The position numbers and the translations under genes are program-made. From Pannonibacter sp. SL95 (GTDB lineage: Bacteria > Pseudomonadota > Alphaproteobacteria > Rhizobiales > Stappiaceae), in NCBI RefSeq assembly GCF_026672425.1, contig NZ_JAPPRC010000005.1, positions 310,001-374,000 of the forward strand: 64,000 nt of DNA, written 5' to 3'. Shown here one piece after another: positions 16,561 to 25,150 of this stretch. The number at the start of each line of letters is the position of its first letter. The stretch's first letter is position 1. The notes under the pieces are model-generated. The model saw nothing but the letters and a program-made list of their open reading frames with translations, was not told the origin of the DNA and searched no databases.

Positions 16561-18105
16561 TCAATCCTTGTCCGCGATGTGGTCCGCCATGTGCTCTGCG
16601 GTATAGGCCGGTACGTCCGGCTTCTTGAGGAAATGCCGCAGGAACATCGGGGCAAGGAAACCGAGGACAGCTGCCGTCCAGAGGCCGATGGAGATGCCGG
16701 AGTTGAACAGGTAGGTCCAGTCACCGTCCGACAGGACCATCGCGCGGCGCAGGCTGTCTTCCATGTGATTGCCGAGGAGGATGCCGAGGATCACCGGCAC
16801 GGTCGGGATGTCGAGCTTGCGAAGCACGTAGCCGAGCACGCCGAAACCGACCATCATCAGCATGTCAAACGACGAACCGGTCAGCGAGAAGATGCCTACA
16901 AAGGCGATCATCGTGATGCCCGGCAGCAGGATGTAGCCCGGCACAGACAGGATGTAGACGAAGATCCGGACCATCGGGATGTTCATGATCAGCAGCACAA
17001 TGTTGCCGATGAACAGCGAGGCGATCAGACCCCAGACAATCTCCGGACGCTCCGTGAAAAGAAGCGGACCCGGGGTGATGTTCAGGGTCAGGAGCAGCGC
17101 CAGCAACACGGCTGTCGTACCGGATCCCGGGACACCGAGGGTCAGCATCGGCACTAGCGCACCACCGGCGGCCGCGTTGTTGCCCGCCTCCGGTGCGGCC
17201 ACGCCGCGGGGATTGCCCTTGCCGAAGGTGTCCTTGTCCTTGGCAATCGACTTTTCACCGACATAGGCAAGGAACGACCCGAGCGAAGCCCCTGCCCCCG
17301 GCAACACACCGGCGATGAAGCCGATGATCGTGCCACGGATCATGGTCCAGCGCGTGGCCATCAGATCCTTCCAGGGAATGGTGAGCTTGCCGAGCTTGAC
17401 GCCGATGGCGCTGTCCTTGCCGTGGCTTTCGATGAAGAAGAACACTTCCGACACGGCGAACAGACCGACGATGGCGACCAGGAAGTCGATGCCGTCGAGC
17501 AGGTGCATGTTGCCGAAGGTGAAGCGCGGCATGCCGGTCGTCTGGTCAAGGCCGACCATCGACAGCGCGAGCCCAAGGGCCGCGGCCATGGCTGCCTTGG
17601 CCTGGTTGTTCGACCCGATGCCACCGAGCGTGCAGAAGGCAAGCATGTACAGGGCAAAATACTCGGACGGCCCAAACTTGTAGGCAACGCCTGCAAGCAG
17701 GGGCGCCATCAGGGCCAGACCTGCAGTGGCGAGAAATGCGCCGACGAAGGATGCAACCGCCGAGATCACCAGCGCATCACCCGCCCGGCCCTGCTTGGCC
17801 ATCGGATAGCCGTCGAGCGTCGTCATCATCGCCGGCTCGTCACCGGGAATGTTGAGCAGGATCGACGAGATGCGGCCACCATACATGCAGCCGTAGTAAA
17901 CCGACGTCAGCAGCACCAGCGCCGACATGGCGTCAAGGCCGAGTGAGAAGCTGATCGGAATGAGCAAGGCCACGCCGTTCGACGGCCCGAGGCCAGGAAG
18001 GGCACCAATGATGGTGCCAAGGAAGCAACCGACGATCGCCAGGAACAACGTGGTCGGCGTCAGCGCCACGGAAAACCCGAGCGCCAGATTGGACAGGATA
18101 TCCAT
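16561..18105 (-). CDS. tctA: Tripartite tricarboxylate transporter, large membrane subunit TctA
   Basis: A 514-aa inner-membrane protein with about 11-12 helices, the ion-coupled transport subunit of the TTT family. Typical phrases: LPGLGPSNGVALLIPISFSL near residue 40, YGCMYGGRISSILLNIPGDE at about 70-90, the second-half repeat GVLPGAGASLGSFLAYVGEK and ALVPMLTLGVPGSGTTAVLL. AAGGAGACCCCC precedes ATG 18105, ten bases after the tctB stop. With TctB and the binding protein TctC it imports tricarboxylates or related acids using the sodium or proton gradient. The exact substrate is unknown. Confidence 0.96.
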   Translation of the reverse strand: MDILSNLALGFSVALTPTTLFLAIVGCFLGTIIGALPGLGPSNGVALLIPISFSLGLDAMSALVLLTSVYYGCMYGGRISSILLNIPGDEPAMMTTLDGYPMAKQGRAGDALVISAVASFVGAFLATAGLALMAPLLAGVAYKFGPSEYFALYMLAFCTLGGIGSNNQAKAAMAAALGLALSMVGLDQTTGMPRFTFGNMHLLDGIDFLVAIVGLFAVSEVFFFIESHGKDSAIGVKLGKLTIPWKDLMATRWTMIRGTIIGFIAGVLPGAGASLGSFLAYVGEKSIAKDKDTFGKGNPRGVAAPEAGNNAAAGGALVPMLTLGVPGSGTTAVLLALLLTLNITPGPLLFTERPEIVWGLIASLFIGNIVLLIMNIPMVRIFVYILSVPGYILLPGITMIAFVGIFSLTGSSFDMLMMVGFGVLGYVLRKLDIPTVPVILGILLGNHMEDSLRRAMVLSDGDWTYLFNSGISIGLWTAAVLGFLAPMFLRHFLKKPDVPAYTAEHMADHIADKD

Positions 18106-18115
18106 GGGGGTCTCC

Positions 18116-18556
18116 TTAGCCGAACAACGCGCGCGGCAGCGCGATCAGGCCGAGGCCGAGGGCATATTTGAACACGAAGAACAGACCGACGCCGAGACCA
18201 ACGCCCGTCATCACGGCCGGGACTGGCCGGGGCGAAATCTGGAAGCTCAGGACACCGGCCGCAACAATCGTCGGCAGGATGAAGCCGAGCGGGCGAACCG
18301 ACATCGCATAGAGTATGAGCACGGCGAGTGTCAGCGCCAGCTTTGCCAGCATGACCGTCCCGGGCCATTCGGCATCCGGATCCGGCTGCAGGAGCATGGC
18401 AATGGCCGAAACGAGAACCACGCCGCCAATGATGTAAGGGAACACCCTCGGACCGATGGGGTCGGAGAGGAAGCTGGTCTCGATGCCCGCAGCGCTGAGG
18501 ATGTACCCCAGCGCTGCAAAGATCATGACCAGACCAAAGATCCGGTCGCCGCGCAT
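18116..18556 (-). CDS. tctB: Tripartite tricarboxylate transporter, small membrane subunit TctB
   Basis: A 146-aa membrane protein with four predicted helices (FGLVMIFAALGYILSAAG, FPYIIGGVVLVSAIAMLL, ALTLAVLILYAMS and a C-terminal pair). It begins with the RIFGLVMIFAALGYI pattern of TctB and contains SDPIGPRVFPYIIGG. Its start codon overlaps the tctC stop by one base (TAATG), and tctA follows ten bases later, so the three are one coupled operon. TctB is poorly conserved, and the call rests on context as much as on motif. Confidence 0.92.
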   Translation of the reverse strand: MRGDRIFGLVMIFAALGYILSAAGIETSFLSDPIGPRVFPYIIGGVVLVSAIAMLLQPDPDAEWPGTVMLAKLALTLAVLILYAMSVRPLGFILPTIVAAGVLSFQISPRPVPAVMTGVGLGVGLFFVFKYALGLGLIALPRALFG

Positions 18557-19521
18557 TACTTGATGATCCCGATCTCACGAGAAATGGTCTGGATTTCAGC
18601 GATGTTGTCGCCAACCCACTTTTCAAAGTCGCCGCCGATCAGGGTGTAGGGAGCCAGACCGTTGTCGGTCATGACCTTCTGCCACTGTGCGGATTCGGAA
18701 ACCTTCTTCAGGCCGTCGGACCACTTGGCAAAGTCCGCGTCAGAAATGTCCTTCGGGACATAGAAGCCGCGCCAGTTGACCGCGACCATGTCGATGCCCT
18801 GCTCCTTCGCCGTCGGAATGTCCGGGAAGGCCGCAATGCGCTCATCCGCCAGCACGGCCACAGCCCGCACGTCGCCGGACCGGATAAAGCCGCTGATCTC
18901 GGAGATGTCGCCGGTCATTGCGGCCGTAAAGCCACCGACGGTCTGGGTGATCGCATCCGCACCGCCGTCAACGCCGATGTACTTGATCGCACGGGCGTCC
19001 TTGAAGCCGGCCCGGCTCATCAGCATCAGAACCTTCAGGTGGTCGAAACCGCCCACGGCCGAACCGCCGGCAAAGGCGACCTTGCCCGGATTGGCCTTCA
19101 CGGCCTCAACCAGCTCCGGCAGCGTCTTGTAAGGGCTGTCCTTGGCGACAACGATGACACCCGGATCACCACCGATGGTGCCGAGCCAGCGCACCTGGTC
19201 AGCGGTCATGCCGGAAAAGGCGTTCTGCGCCAGACGGGTTGTGGTGGCGGACGATGCCGCAATGAGCAGATCCGCATCGGAACCGCGCTCTGCAACCACG
19301 TGGCCATAGGCAACGCCGCCACCGGCACCAGCCATGTTGGTGACCTGCACAGGGTTCGGCACGACGCCGATCTCATGCATGATCTGGCCGACCTGGCGGC
19401 AAGTGAAGTCCCAGCCGCCGCCCGGGTTTGCCGGGGCGATGCATTCGGTGGCGGAAGCGGTGACGGACATGCCGGCGACAAGCGCCGCGCCAAGCGCGAG
19501 CGCCTTGAAAGTCGTTCTCAT
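18556..19521 (-). CDS. tctC: Tripartite tricarboxylate transporter substrate-binding protein TctC
   Basis: A 321-aa periplasmic binding protein of the Bug/TctC family. A Sec signal (FKALALGAALVAGMSVTASA, about 5-24) is followed by CIAPANPGGGWDFTCRQVG, the family ligand loop, and later by VAFAGGSAVGGFDHLKVLML and FPDIPTAKEQGIDMVAVNWR. ATG 19521 has GGAGGAG about eight bases upstream; the longer frame to 19608 would bury the signal peptide. It is the first gene of the operon and faces the tctDE regulators across a 121-bp gap. Confidence 0.95.
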   Translation of the reverse strand: MRTTFKALALGAALVAGMSVTASATECIAPANPGGGWDFTCRQVGQIMHEIGVVPNPVQVTNMAGAGGGVAYGHVVAERGSDADLLIAASSATTTRLAQNAFSGMTADQVRWLGTIGGDPGVIVVAKDSPYKTLPELVEAVKANPGKVAFAGGSAVGGFDHLKVLMLMSRAGFKDARAIKYIGVDGGADAITQTVGGFTAAMTGDISEISGFIRSGDVRAVAVLADERIAAFPDIPTAKEQGIDMVAVNWRGFYVPKDISDADFAKWSDGLKKVSESAQWQKVMTDNGLAPYTLIGGDFEKWVGDNIAEIQTISREIGIIK

Positions 19522-19599
19522 CCCTGGTTCTCCTCCCTGGGGAATGGATATGGCGCAGGGGCTCCTCAGCCCCTTGCGTCCGACGATCATTTGCGGGCA

Positions 19600-19619
19600 A
19601 CCTGACACAAACCTGTCAC
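19600..19619. promoter_or_regulatory. Candidate TctD operator: tandem ACCTGACAC / ACCTGTCAC
   Basis: Two near-identical 9-mers, at 19600-19608 and 19611-19619, start 11 bp apart, about one helical turn. That is the direct-repeat layout bound by OmpR-family response regulators. They lie in the tctC/tctD divergent gap, 24 bases before the tctD start. The same bases also read as an inverted repeat, TGACA-N6-TGTCA (19603-19618). Confidence 0.5.
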
Positions 19620-19642
19620 GGACGTTAACGGCGGATAATAAC

Positions 19643-20308
19643 TTGCGCTTTCTTCTCGTAGAGGATCACGAGGACCTTGGCCGGTCGGTGCAGGAGCGTC
19701 TGCGCCTGGAGGGGCATGCCGTCGATCTGGCACCAACGCTCGCCGAAGCGCAGGAGTTCCAGGCGGCCGCAAGCTATGATCTGATCCTGCTCGACATCAT
19801 GCTGCCGGATGGCGACGGACGGCAGTTTCTTGCCAGCCAGCGCAGCGCGGGAAACCAGACGCCGGTCATCGTCATGACCGCCCGGGCGGCCGTGAGCGAC
19901 CGGGTCGGAACACTCGACATGGGCGCGGACGACTACATCACCAAGCCCTTCGACTACGCCGAACTTGAAGCGCGCTGCCGGGCGATCCTGCGCCGCCGGG
20001 GCGGTGTCGCCGACAGCAGGCACCGGCATGCGGATATCGTGTTTGACCCGCTCGGCGGCACGATTGACGTGAATGGCGAGGTGCGGGAGCTGCGCAGCCG
20101 TGAACTGCGGTTGCTCGAAGTCTTCCTCGGCGCGCCAGGCCGCATTCTTTCCAAGGAACACCTGTGTGACAGGCTGTTTTCCTTCTCCGAGCCGGTCACG
20201 GACAACGCCATCGAGGTCTATGTCGGACGCCTGCGCAAGAAGCTGACGGGCAGCCGGCTGCGAATCGATACCATGCGCGGCCTCGGCTACCGGCTGACTG
20301 AAACATGA
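19643..20308 (+). CDS. tctD: OmpR-family response regulator TctD
   Basis: A 221-aa two-component response regulator. Receiver domain at about 1-118 with the acidic pair E7/D8, phospho-acceptor D51 (YDLILLDIMLPDGDG) and the conserved ITKPFDYAELEAR lysine. The winged-helix DNA-binding domain (about 125-221) has REVRELRSRELRLLEVFLG-like helices and ends VGRLRKKLTG...GLGYRLTE. The only start that fits the family (RFLLVEDHEDLG) is a TTG at 19643, with a weak GGCGGA site; a TTG start suggests low expression. It overlaps tctE by four bases. TctD activates tricarboxylate uptake genes in other proteobacteria, and tctCBA opposite is the obvious target. Confidence 0.93.
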   Translation: MRFLLVEDHEDLGRSVQERLRLEGHAVDLAPTLAEAQEFQAAASYDLILLDIMLPDGDGRQFLASQRSAGNQTPVIVMTARAAVSDRVGTLDMGADDYITKPFDYAELEARCRAILRRRGGVADSRHRHADIVFDPLGGTIDVNGEVRELRSRELRLLEVFLGAPGRILSKEHLCDRLFSFSEPVTDNAIEVYVGRLRKKLTGSRLRIDTMRGLGYRLTET

Positions 20309-21696
20309 GCGAGGCCCGCGTTGCGCCGTCGCTGCGCCGGCGTCTGGTTGTCCGGCTGCTCGGGCTTGCTGCGGTTCTCGCCATCATCCTGTTCATTGCG
20401 GTCCGGTTCAGCGCCGAGACGGCATCCGAGGCCACCCTGGACGCGGTGCTGGGGGTGGCGACGGCGTCGATCGCGGATGATCTGCGCAGCGGCGAGGATG
20501 GAGCCCAGGTCACCCTGCCCGCCGAGACATTTTCGATGCTGGCCGCCATGGGCGAGGAGCGCATCTTCTACCGCATCCTGATCGGCGGTACGACCATGAC
20601 CGGCTATGACGACCTGCCGCTACCGCGCGATACACCGACAGCCGTCGCACCGGTTTTCTATTCCCGCAGCTACCGGGAGGCCGATCTGCGGCTTGCCGCA
20701 GTCTCGCGCAATCTCATCATCGACAGCCGCCCCGCAACGGCTCTGGTCATCGTCGGCCAGACCCGGGAGGGCCAGCGGGTGATTGCGCAGCAGCTGGCCA
20801 ACCGGGCCGCCATGCTGGGATTGTTCGTCTTTCTGCTTGCCATCCCCGCCAGTCTGGTCGCCGCGACCAGCCTGCTGCGGCCGCTTGACCGCCTGGCCGA
20901 GGCCATGGCACGGCGCGGGCCACGGGACCTCAGGCCCGTGCGGCATCCGGTTCCCGAGGAGCTGGCGCCGCTGATTGGCGCGCTCAACAGTTTCATCGCC
21001 CGGCTGAAGTCGACACTGGCACAGACCGAGACCTTCATCGCCGAGGCAGCGCATCACATCCGCACACCGCTTGCCACCTTGCGCAGCGAAGTCGAGCTGG
21101 CCTTGCGCCTTGCCAAGGATGAGCCGATGCGTCAGCGCCTTCGCCGGCTACTGCGCACCGTTGACGAGGGCTCGCGCTCGGCTGGGCAGCTGCTCGATCA
21201 CGCCACCGTCCTTTACCGCGCCGAGCAACAGGTCTTTGCTGACGTGGATCTGGGAGCGATTGCCCGAGGCCTCGTTGACCGGTACCGGACCACCGCAGAC
21301 CTCAAGGACATCCGCCTGACGCTCGACAAGCCGGCAGGCGCGGTACCTGTCACTGGCGATGCGGTGCTGCTTGAGGCGGCCCTGCGCAACCTGATCGACA
21401 ATGCCATCAAGTATTCTGCCGAAGAGGCGGAGATCCATGTCAGCCTGGCGATCAGCGAGCAGACCGCGATCTTCCGGTGCGAGGACGAAGGGCGCGGCCT
21501 CGATGGCGCGGTCGACAGCAAATTGCGCGGGCGGTTCCAGCGCGGGCGCAATGTCGAGGATGTGGTGGGATCCGGTCTGGGGCTGACGATTGTCGCCGAG
21601 GCCGTTGAAGCAATGGGCGGCAGCTTCTCGCTGGCCGCCCGTCCGGAAGGGGGAACATGCGCCACACTGACCATGCCACTGGCCGCCAAGTCATGA
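20305..21696 (+). CDS. tctE: Sensor histidine kinase TctE
   Basis: A 463-aa membrane kinase. TM1 at about 15-35 and TM2 at about 170-190 flank a periplasmic 2CSK_N-type sensor of about 135 residues. A short HAMP-like linker (LLRPLDRLAEAMARRGPRDL) leads to the dimerisation helix with phospho-acceptor H250 in EAAHHIRTPLATL. The ATPase domain has the N box LRNLIDNAIKYS, DEGRGLDG and GSGLGLTIVAEA. It overlaps tctD upstream and the binding-protein gene downstream by four bases each, so all three are made from one message. It should phosphorylate TctD when substrate is present. Confidence 0.93.
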   Translation: MSEARVAPSLRRRLVVRLLGLAAVLAIILFIAVRFSAETASEATLDAVLGVATASIADDLRSGEDGAQVTLPAETFSMLAAMGEERIFYRILIGGTTMTGYDDLPLPRDTPTAVAPVFYSRSYREADLRLAAVSRNLIIDSRPATALVIVGQTREGQRVIAQQLANRAAMLGLFVFLLAIPASLVAATSLLRPLDRLAEAMARRGPRDLRPVRHPVPEELAPLIGALNSFIARLKSTLAQTETFIAEAAHHIRTPLATLRSEVELALRLAKDEPMRQRLRRLLRTVDEGSRSAGQLLDHATVLYRAEQQVFADVDLGAIARGLVDRYRTTADLKDIRLTLDKPAGAVPVTGDAVLLEAALRNLIDNAIKYSAEEAEIHVSLAISEQTAIFRCEDEGRGLDGAVDSKLRGRFQRGRNVEDVVGSGLGLTIVAEAVEAMGGSFSLAARPEGGTCATLTMPLAAKS

Positions 21697-22796
21697 GCAA
21701 TCTGCACAAGGCCCAGCTCGGTACAGTCCGGCTGTCTGCCAATGCGTGCCAGCGACTGCTGCGTCTGGCAGCGCTCACCAGTGCAATGCTTCTGGGCATC
21801 GTCAGCCAGACCGCGAGTGCCTTTGACATCGAAGCCGAGCGCCGCTTTGGCGATCCCAATGCGACCCGCAGCATCGACGTCCTGTCGACCACGGACATCA
21901 ATGTCTTCAGCCCGGTCATCGAGGGGTTCATTGCCGCCAGGCCCGACATCGCCGTGAACTATATCGTTGCCTCGAGCCAGGAAGTTTTCAATGCCATTGA
22001 AACGGATCGCGCGGCCGTCGATGTCGTGATTTCCTCCGCCATGGACCTGCAGATGAAACTGGCGAATGACGGCCGGGCCCGCGCCCTGCCCGCCGGCATT
22101 CTGGAGGGAAGACCAGCCTGGGCGCGGTGGCGCGACACGCTGGTCGCTGTCGCGCAGGAACCGGCAGTCTTGCTGGTCGCGCGCAAGGCCCTCGACGGCG
22201 GATTGCCTATGCCGCGCAGCCGGCGCGATGTGATCGCTCTGCTGCGCGATCACCCAGACCGGTTCAAGGGCCGTATCGGGACCTATGATCCCAAGGTGTC
22301 GGGAGCCGGATACCTGTTTGCCACGCAGGATGCGCAGCTTGGAGAAACTTTCTGGCGGCTGGCCGAGGTGATGGGTCGCCTCGACACACGGCTTTATTGC
22401 TGCTCGTCGGACATGATCGAGGCGCTGCTGAGCGGGGAATTGCTGCTCGCCTACAATGTGCTCGGCAGCTACAGCCGCAAGGACGATCTGTACCGGGAAA
22501 AGGTCATCCTGGTGGAGCCGGAGGACTTTACCGTCACGCTGCTGCGTACGGCCCTGATCCCTCAGGAAGCAAAGAACCCCGGCGATGGCGGCGTGTTCCT
22601 CGCCTATCTCCTGTCACCAGCCGGGCAGTCCCTGGTGCGCGAGGCGGCCGGATTGCCCCTGATCGACCCGCGTGTCTATGCCGAAAAGCCGCATCTGCGG
22701 CCCATCCGGCTTGATCCGGGCCTGCTCGCGCAGCTCGACACCATGACCCGGAAGCGCTTCCTGGAGGAATGGCAGGCCGCAATGGAACAGCCCTAG
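21693..22796 (+). CDS. Periplasmic solute-binding protein co-transcribed with tctDE
   Basis: A 367-aa extracellular binding protein of the iron(III)/phosphoglycerate type (FbpA/PgtC-like). A Sec signal (LRLAALTSAMLLGIVSQTASA, to about residue 45) is followed by DVLSTTDINVFSPVIEGFIA, VDVVISSAMDLQMKLANDGR and VFLAYLLSPAGQSLVREAAG. ATG 21693 overlaps the tctE stop by four bases. No permease or ATPase follows: the next gene is on the other strand 17 bases away. It is therefore probably not a transporter part but a sensory accessory that presents ligand to TctE, as proposed for PgtC-type proteins in three-component systems. That role is inferred from context. Confidence 0.87.
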   Translation: MSNLHKAQLGTVRLSANACQRLLRLAALTSAMLLGIVSQTASAFDIEAERRFGDPNATRSIDVLSTTDINVFSPVIEGFIAARPDIAVNYIVASSQEVFNAIETDRAAVDVVISSAMDLQMKLANDGRARALPAGILEGRPAWARWRDTLVAVAQEPAVLLVARKALDGGLPMPRSRRDVIALLRDHPDRFKGRIGTYDPKVSGAGYLFATQDAQLGETFWRLAEVMGRLDTRLYCCSSDMIEALLSGELLLAYNVLGSYSRKDDLYREKVILVEPEDFTVTLLRTALIPQEAKNPGDGGVFLAYLLSPAGQSLVREAAGLPLIDPRVYAEKPHLRPIRLDPGLLAQLDTMTRKRFLEEWQAAMEQP

Positions 22797-22813
22797 ACCA
22801 CCCGCCAGCGGCG

Positions 22814-23215
22814 TCAGGCCATCAGCATCAGGTAGAGGACGATGAACAGCGGCGGAACCTCGAGGAAGGCATCGCCGAACAGGAACAGCTTCAGGAAAAA
22901 GAACAGGAAGGCCGCATAGAGCGCCACGGCGAAGGGCATCAGGAAGCCCGGGGTGACCGGCGCAACCAGTGCGATCAGCGGATTGGTCAGCTTGCGCAGG
23001 ACGACGAAGAAGGTGATCTGCCGGTCTGAACCGAAGACAAATTCCAGCAGGCCGCGCGAGAACAGGAAGGCGGCAATCGCGGTCAGCGCATAGGTGCCTC
23101 CGAGCAGGACGGCCACATTGGCCGGCACATTCCCGACATACAGGAACGTGGCGACGGCGAGGAGGTAAGTCCCGGCCAGAATGAGAATGCCGGTGAAGGC
23201 CGAGCCCTGCTGCAT
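22814..23215 (-). CDS. Hypothetical membrane protein, four helices
   Basis: A 133-aa protein I do not recognise. It is almost entirely hydrophobic with about four membrane segments (near 10-27, 38-58, 78-108 and 118-132) and a short charged loop FGSDRQITFFVVLRKLTN. ATG 23215 has AAAGGACG about eight bases upstream; seven extra residues are possible from 23236. It lies just after the symporter terminator on the same strand and ends 17 bases from the convergent binding-protein gene. Read-through from the symporter operon would make it a late member of that transcript. No function can be given. Confidence 0.7.
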   Translation of the reverse strand: MQQGSAFTGILILAGTYLLAVATFLYVGNVPANVAVLLGGTYALTAIAAFLFSRGLLEFVFGSDRQITFFVVLRKLTNPLIALVAPVTPGFLMPFAVALYAAFLFFFLKLFLFGDAFLEVPPLFIVLYLMLMA

Positions 23216-23235
23216 GAAAACGTCCTTTGAACACA

Positions 23236-23270
23236 AAAGGAAAGGCGCAGGGTCATGACAACCCTGCGCC
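23236..23270 (-). terminator. Intrinsic terminator of the symporter operon
   Basis: A 10-bp perfect stem GGCGCAGGGT (23244-23253) / ACCCTGCGCC (23261-23270) with a 7-nt loop. On the minus strand it is followed by TTTCCTTTTGTG, 18 bases after the symporter stop. Confidence 0.8.
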
Positions 23271-23288
23271 CGATCTATAGCGGCAAAC

Positions 23289-25139
23289 TCAGTGCCCGGC
23301 GACCATCATCGTGCCGCCCTTGGGCAGACGCAGACGATCGACGAAGTCCTGCATTTCCTGGCTTGGAGCCGGGGTGACCAGCGACACCACATAAGTGACG
23401 ATGAACCCGGCCGGTACGCCGAAGATGCCGGCAGCAATCGCCTTCACGCCGAACCAGGAGATCTCGTCGCCTGTTCCCTTGACGAAGTCGAAGCCGTACA
23501 CGTTGCCGATCAGGTAGTACATGGTGATGCCGAAGCCGGCGATCATGCCCATGATGCCACCTAGGTTGGTCGCACGCTTCCACCAGACGCCCATCACCAG
23601 CGGGGCGAAGAGACCCGCAGCGGCGATCGAGAAGGCCCAGGCCACCATCGACAGGATGTCGGACGGCTTGGTACGGGCCAGGAAGGCAGCCGCAAGCGCA
23701 ACCACGATCAGCAGGATCTTCGAGATCAGCAGGCGGCGCTTGGCGTCGGCCTTCGGATCGATCATGCGATAGTAGATGTCATGCGACAGTGCGTTGGCGA
23801 TCGCGAGCAGGAGACCGTCGGCAGTCGAGAGCGCAGCAGCGAAGCCACCTGCACCGACAAGACCGACAACCCAGATCGGCATGCCGGCAATCGACGGGGT
23901 CGACAGCACGATCATGTCGTTGTTGAGCTTCAGCTCGGCGAAGGGGAAGCCTGCAGCGAAGCCCTTGGCCTGGCAGGCCGCGGTGATCGCTTCGATGGTT
24001 TCGGCCTTCACGCCGCAGATCGTCACCAGCTGGTGACCGGCGATCGAGCCCCACTGCAGCATCCACTGCGGGATGGAGCTGAAGGGCAGGAGATTGCCTT
24101 CTGCGCCCACGAAGAGGCTCATCAGGTTCATCTTCGAGAAGGCTGCATAGGCGGGAGCCGTGAAATACAGCAGGAAGATGAAGAACAGCGACCAGCCCAC
24201 CGACTTGCGGGCTTCACGAACCGTCGGGGTCGTGAAGAAGCGCATGAGGATGTGCGGAAGCGATGCGGTGCCGACCATCAGGCAGAAGATCAGCGAGAAA
24301 TAGTCGAACGCGCTCATGTTCTGGAACGGAGCGACATAGGACTTGGCGATACCCAGAACCTGCTCGTATTCACCGATCTTGGTGAGGGCGCCGCCATAGG
24401 TGAGCTGCGGCAGCGGAATGCCGAAGGTCACGGTCGACATCCAGATCGCCGGCAGCAGGTAGGCAACGATCAGCACGATGTACTGCGCCACCTGCGTCCA
24501 GGTCACGGCCTTCATGCCACCCAGCATCGAGCAGACGAGAATGCCTGCAAGGCCTGCGAAGATGGCAAGGCCGAAGTCGATCCCGAGGAACATCGAGGCA
24601 ATGATGCCGGATGCGTAAAGCTGCGCCGTGATGTAGGTGAAGGAGCAGCAGAACAGCACGACGATACCGACGAGGCGAGCGGCGTTGCCGCCGTAGCGCG
24701 TGCCAAGGAAATCCGGAACCGTGTAGGCACCGAACTTGCGCAGGTAAGGCGCAAGCAGCACCGCGACGAGCACGTAACCGCCCGTCCAGCCCAGCACATA
24801 GGCAAGGCCGTCATAGCCCAGAACGAAGAGCGTGCCGGCCATGCCGACGAAGCTGGCACCGGACATCCAGTCGGCGCCTGTTGCCATGCCGTTGTAAATC
24901 GCCGGAACCGAGCGGCCGGCGACGTAATATTCAGACACGACTGCCGTGCGCGACATGATGCCAATGAAGGCATAGATGCCGATGGTCGCAGCCATGTAGG
25001 ACCACATGATGATACGCTCCGGGACGCCCAGCATCTCGAAGATCGCCATCAGGACGACGAAACCCGCAAAGCCGCCGACGTAGACCGAATAGATCTTGCC
25101 GAGGTTGTCGGTGAAGTCCCCTTTCATGCTCATTGCCAT
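23289..25139 (-). CDS. Sodium:solute symporter (SSS) family protein, ActP-like/VC2705 subfamily
   Basis: A 616-aa inner-membrane symporter with about 13 helices. SSS landmarks: STVFGIPLPQ-type loops, YVAGRSVPAIYNGMATGADW with MSGASFVGMAGTLF (about 70-100), VPDFLGTRYGG near 140, and LSTADGLLLAIANALSHDIY (about 430-450), the sodium-site helix. The subfamily that pairs with a DUF4212 small subunit carries acetate, lactate or similar monocarboxylates. AAGGAG stands seven bases before ATG 25139; the DUF4212 gene ends 11 bases upstream, so the pair is one operon. A terminator follows. Substrate is inferred from the subfamily only. Confidence 0.93.
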   Translation of the reverse strand: MAMSMKGDFTDNLGKIYSVYVGGFAGFVVLMAIFEMLGVPERIIMWSYMAATIGIYAFIGIMSRTAVVSEYYVAGRSVPAIYNGMATGADWMSGASFVGMAGTLFVLGYDGLAYVLGWTGGYVLVAVLLAPYLRKFGAYTVPDFLGTRYGGNAARLVGIVVLFCCSFTYITAQLYASGIIASMFLGIDFGLAIFAGLAGILVCSMLGGMKAVTWTQVAQYIVLIVAYLLPAIWMSTVTFGIPLPQLTYGGALTKIGEYEQVLGIAKSYVAPFQNMSAFDYFSLIFCLMVGTASLPHILMRFFTTPTVREARKSVGWSLFFIFLLYFTAPAYAAFSKMNLMSLFVGAEGNLLPFSSIPQWMLQWGSIAGHQLVTICGVKAETIEAITAACQAKGFAAGFPFAELKLNNDMIVLSTPSIAGMPIWVVGLVGAGGFAAALSTADGLLLAIANALSHDIYYRMIDPKADAKRRLLISKILLIVVALAAAFLARTKPSDILSMVAWAFSIAAAGLFAPLVMGVWWKRATNLGGIMGMIAGFGITMYYLIGNVYGFDFVKGTGDEISWFGVKAIAAGIFGVPAGFIVTYVVSLVTPAPSQEMQDFVDRLRLPKGGTMMVAGH

Positions 25140-25150
25140 TTGGGGTCTCC

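Noticed and set aside
15025-17157. A 710-codon open frame on the plus strand
   Set aside because: Antisense to the AtuA gene and part of tctA; no recognisable domain.
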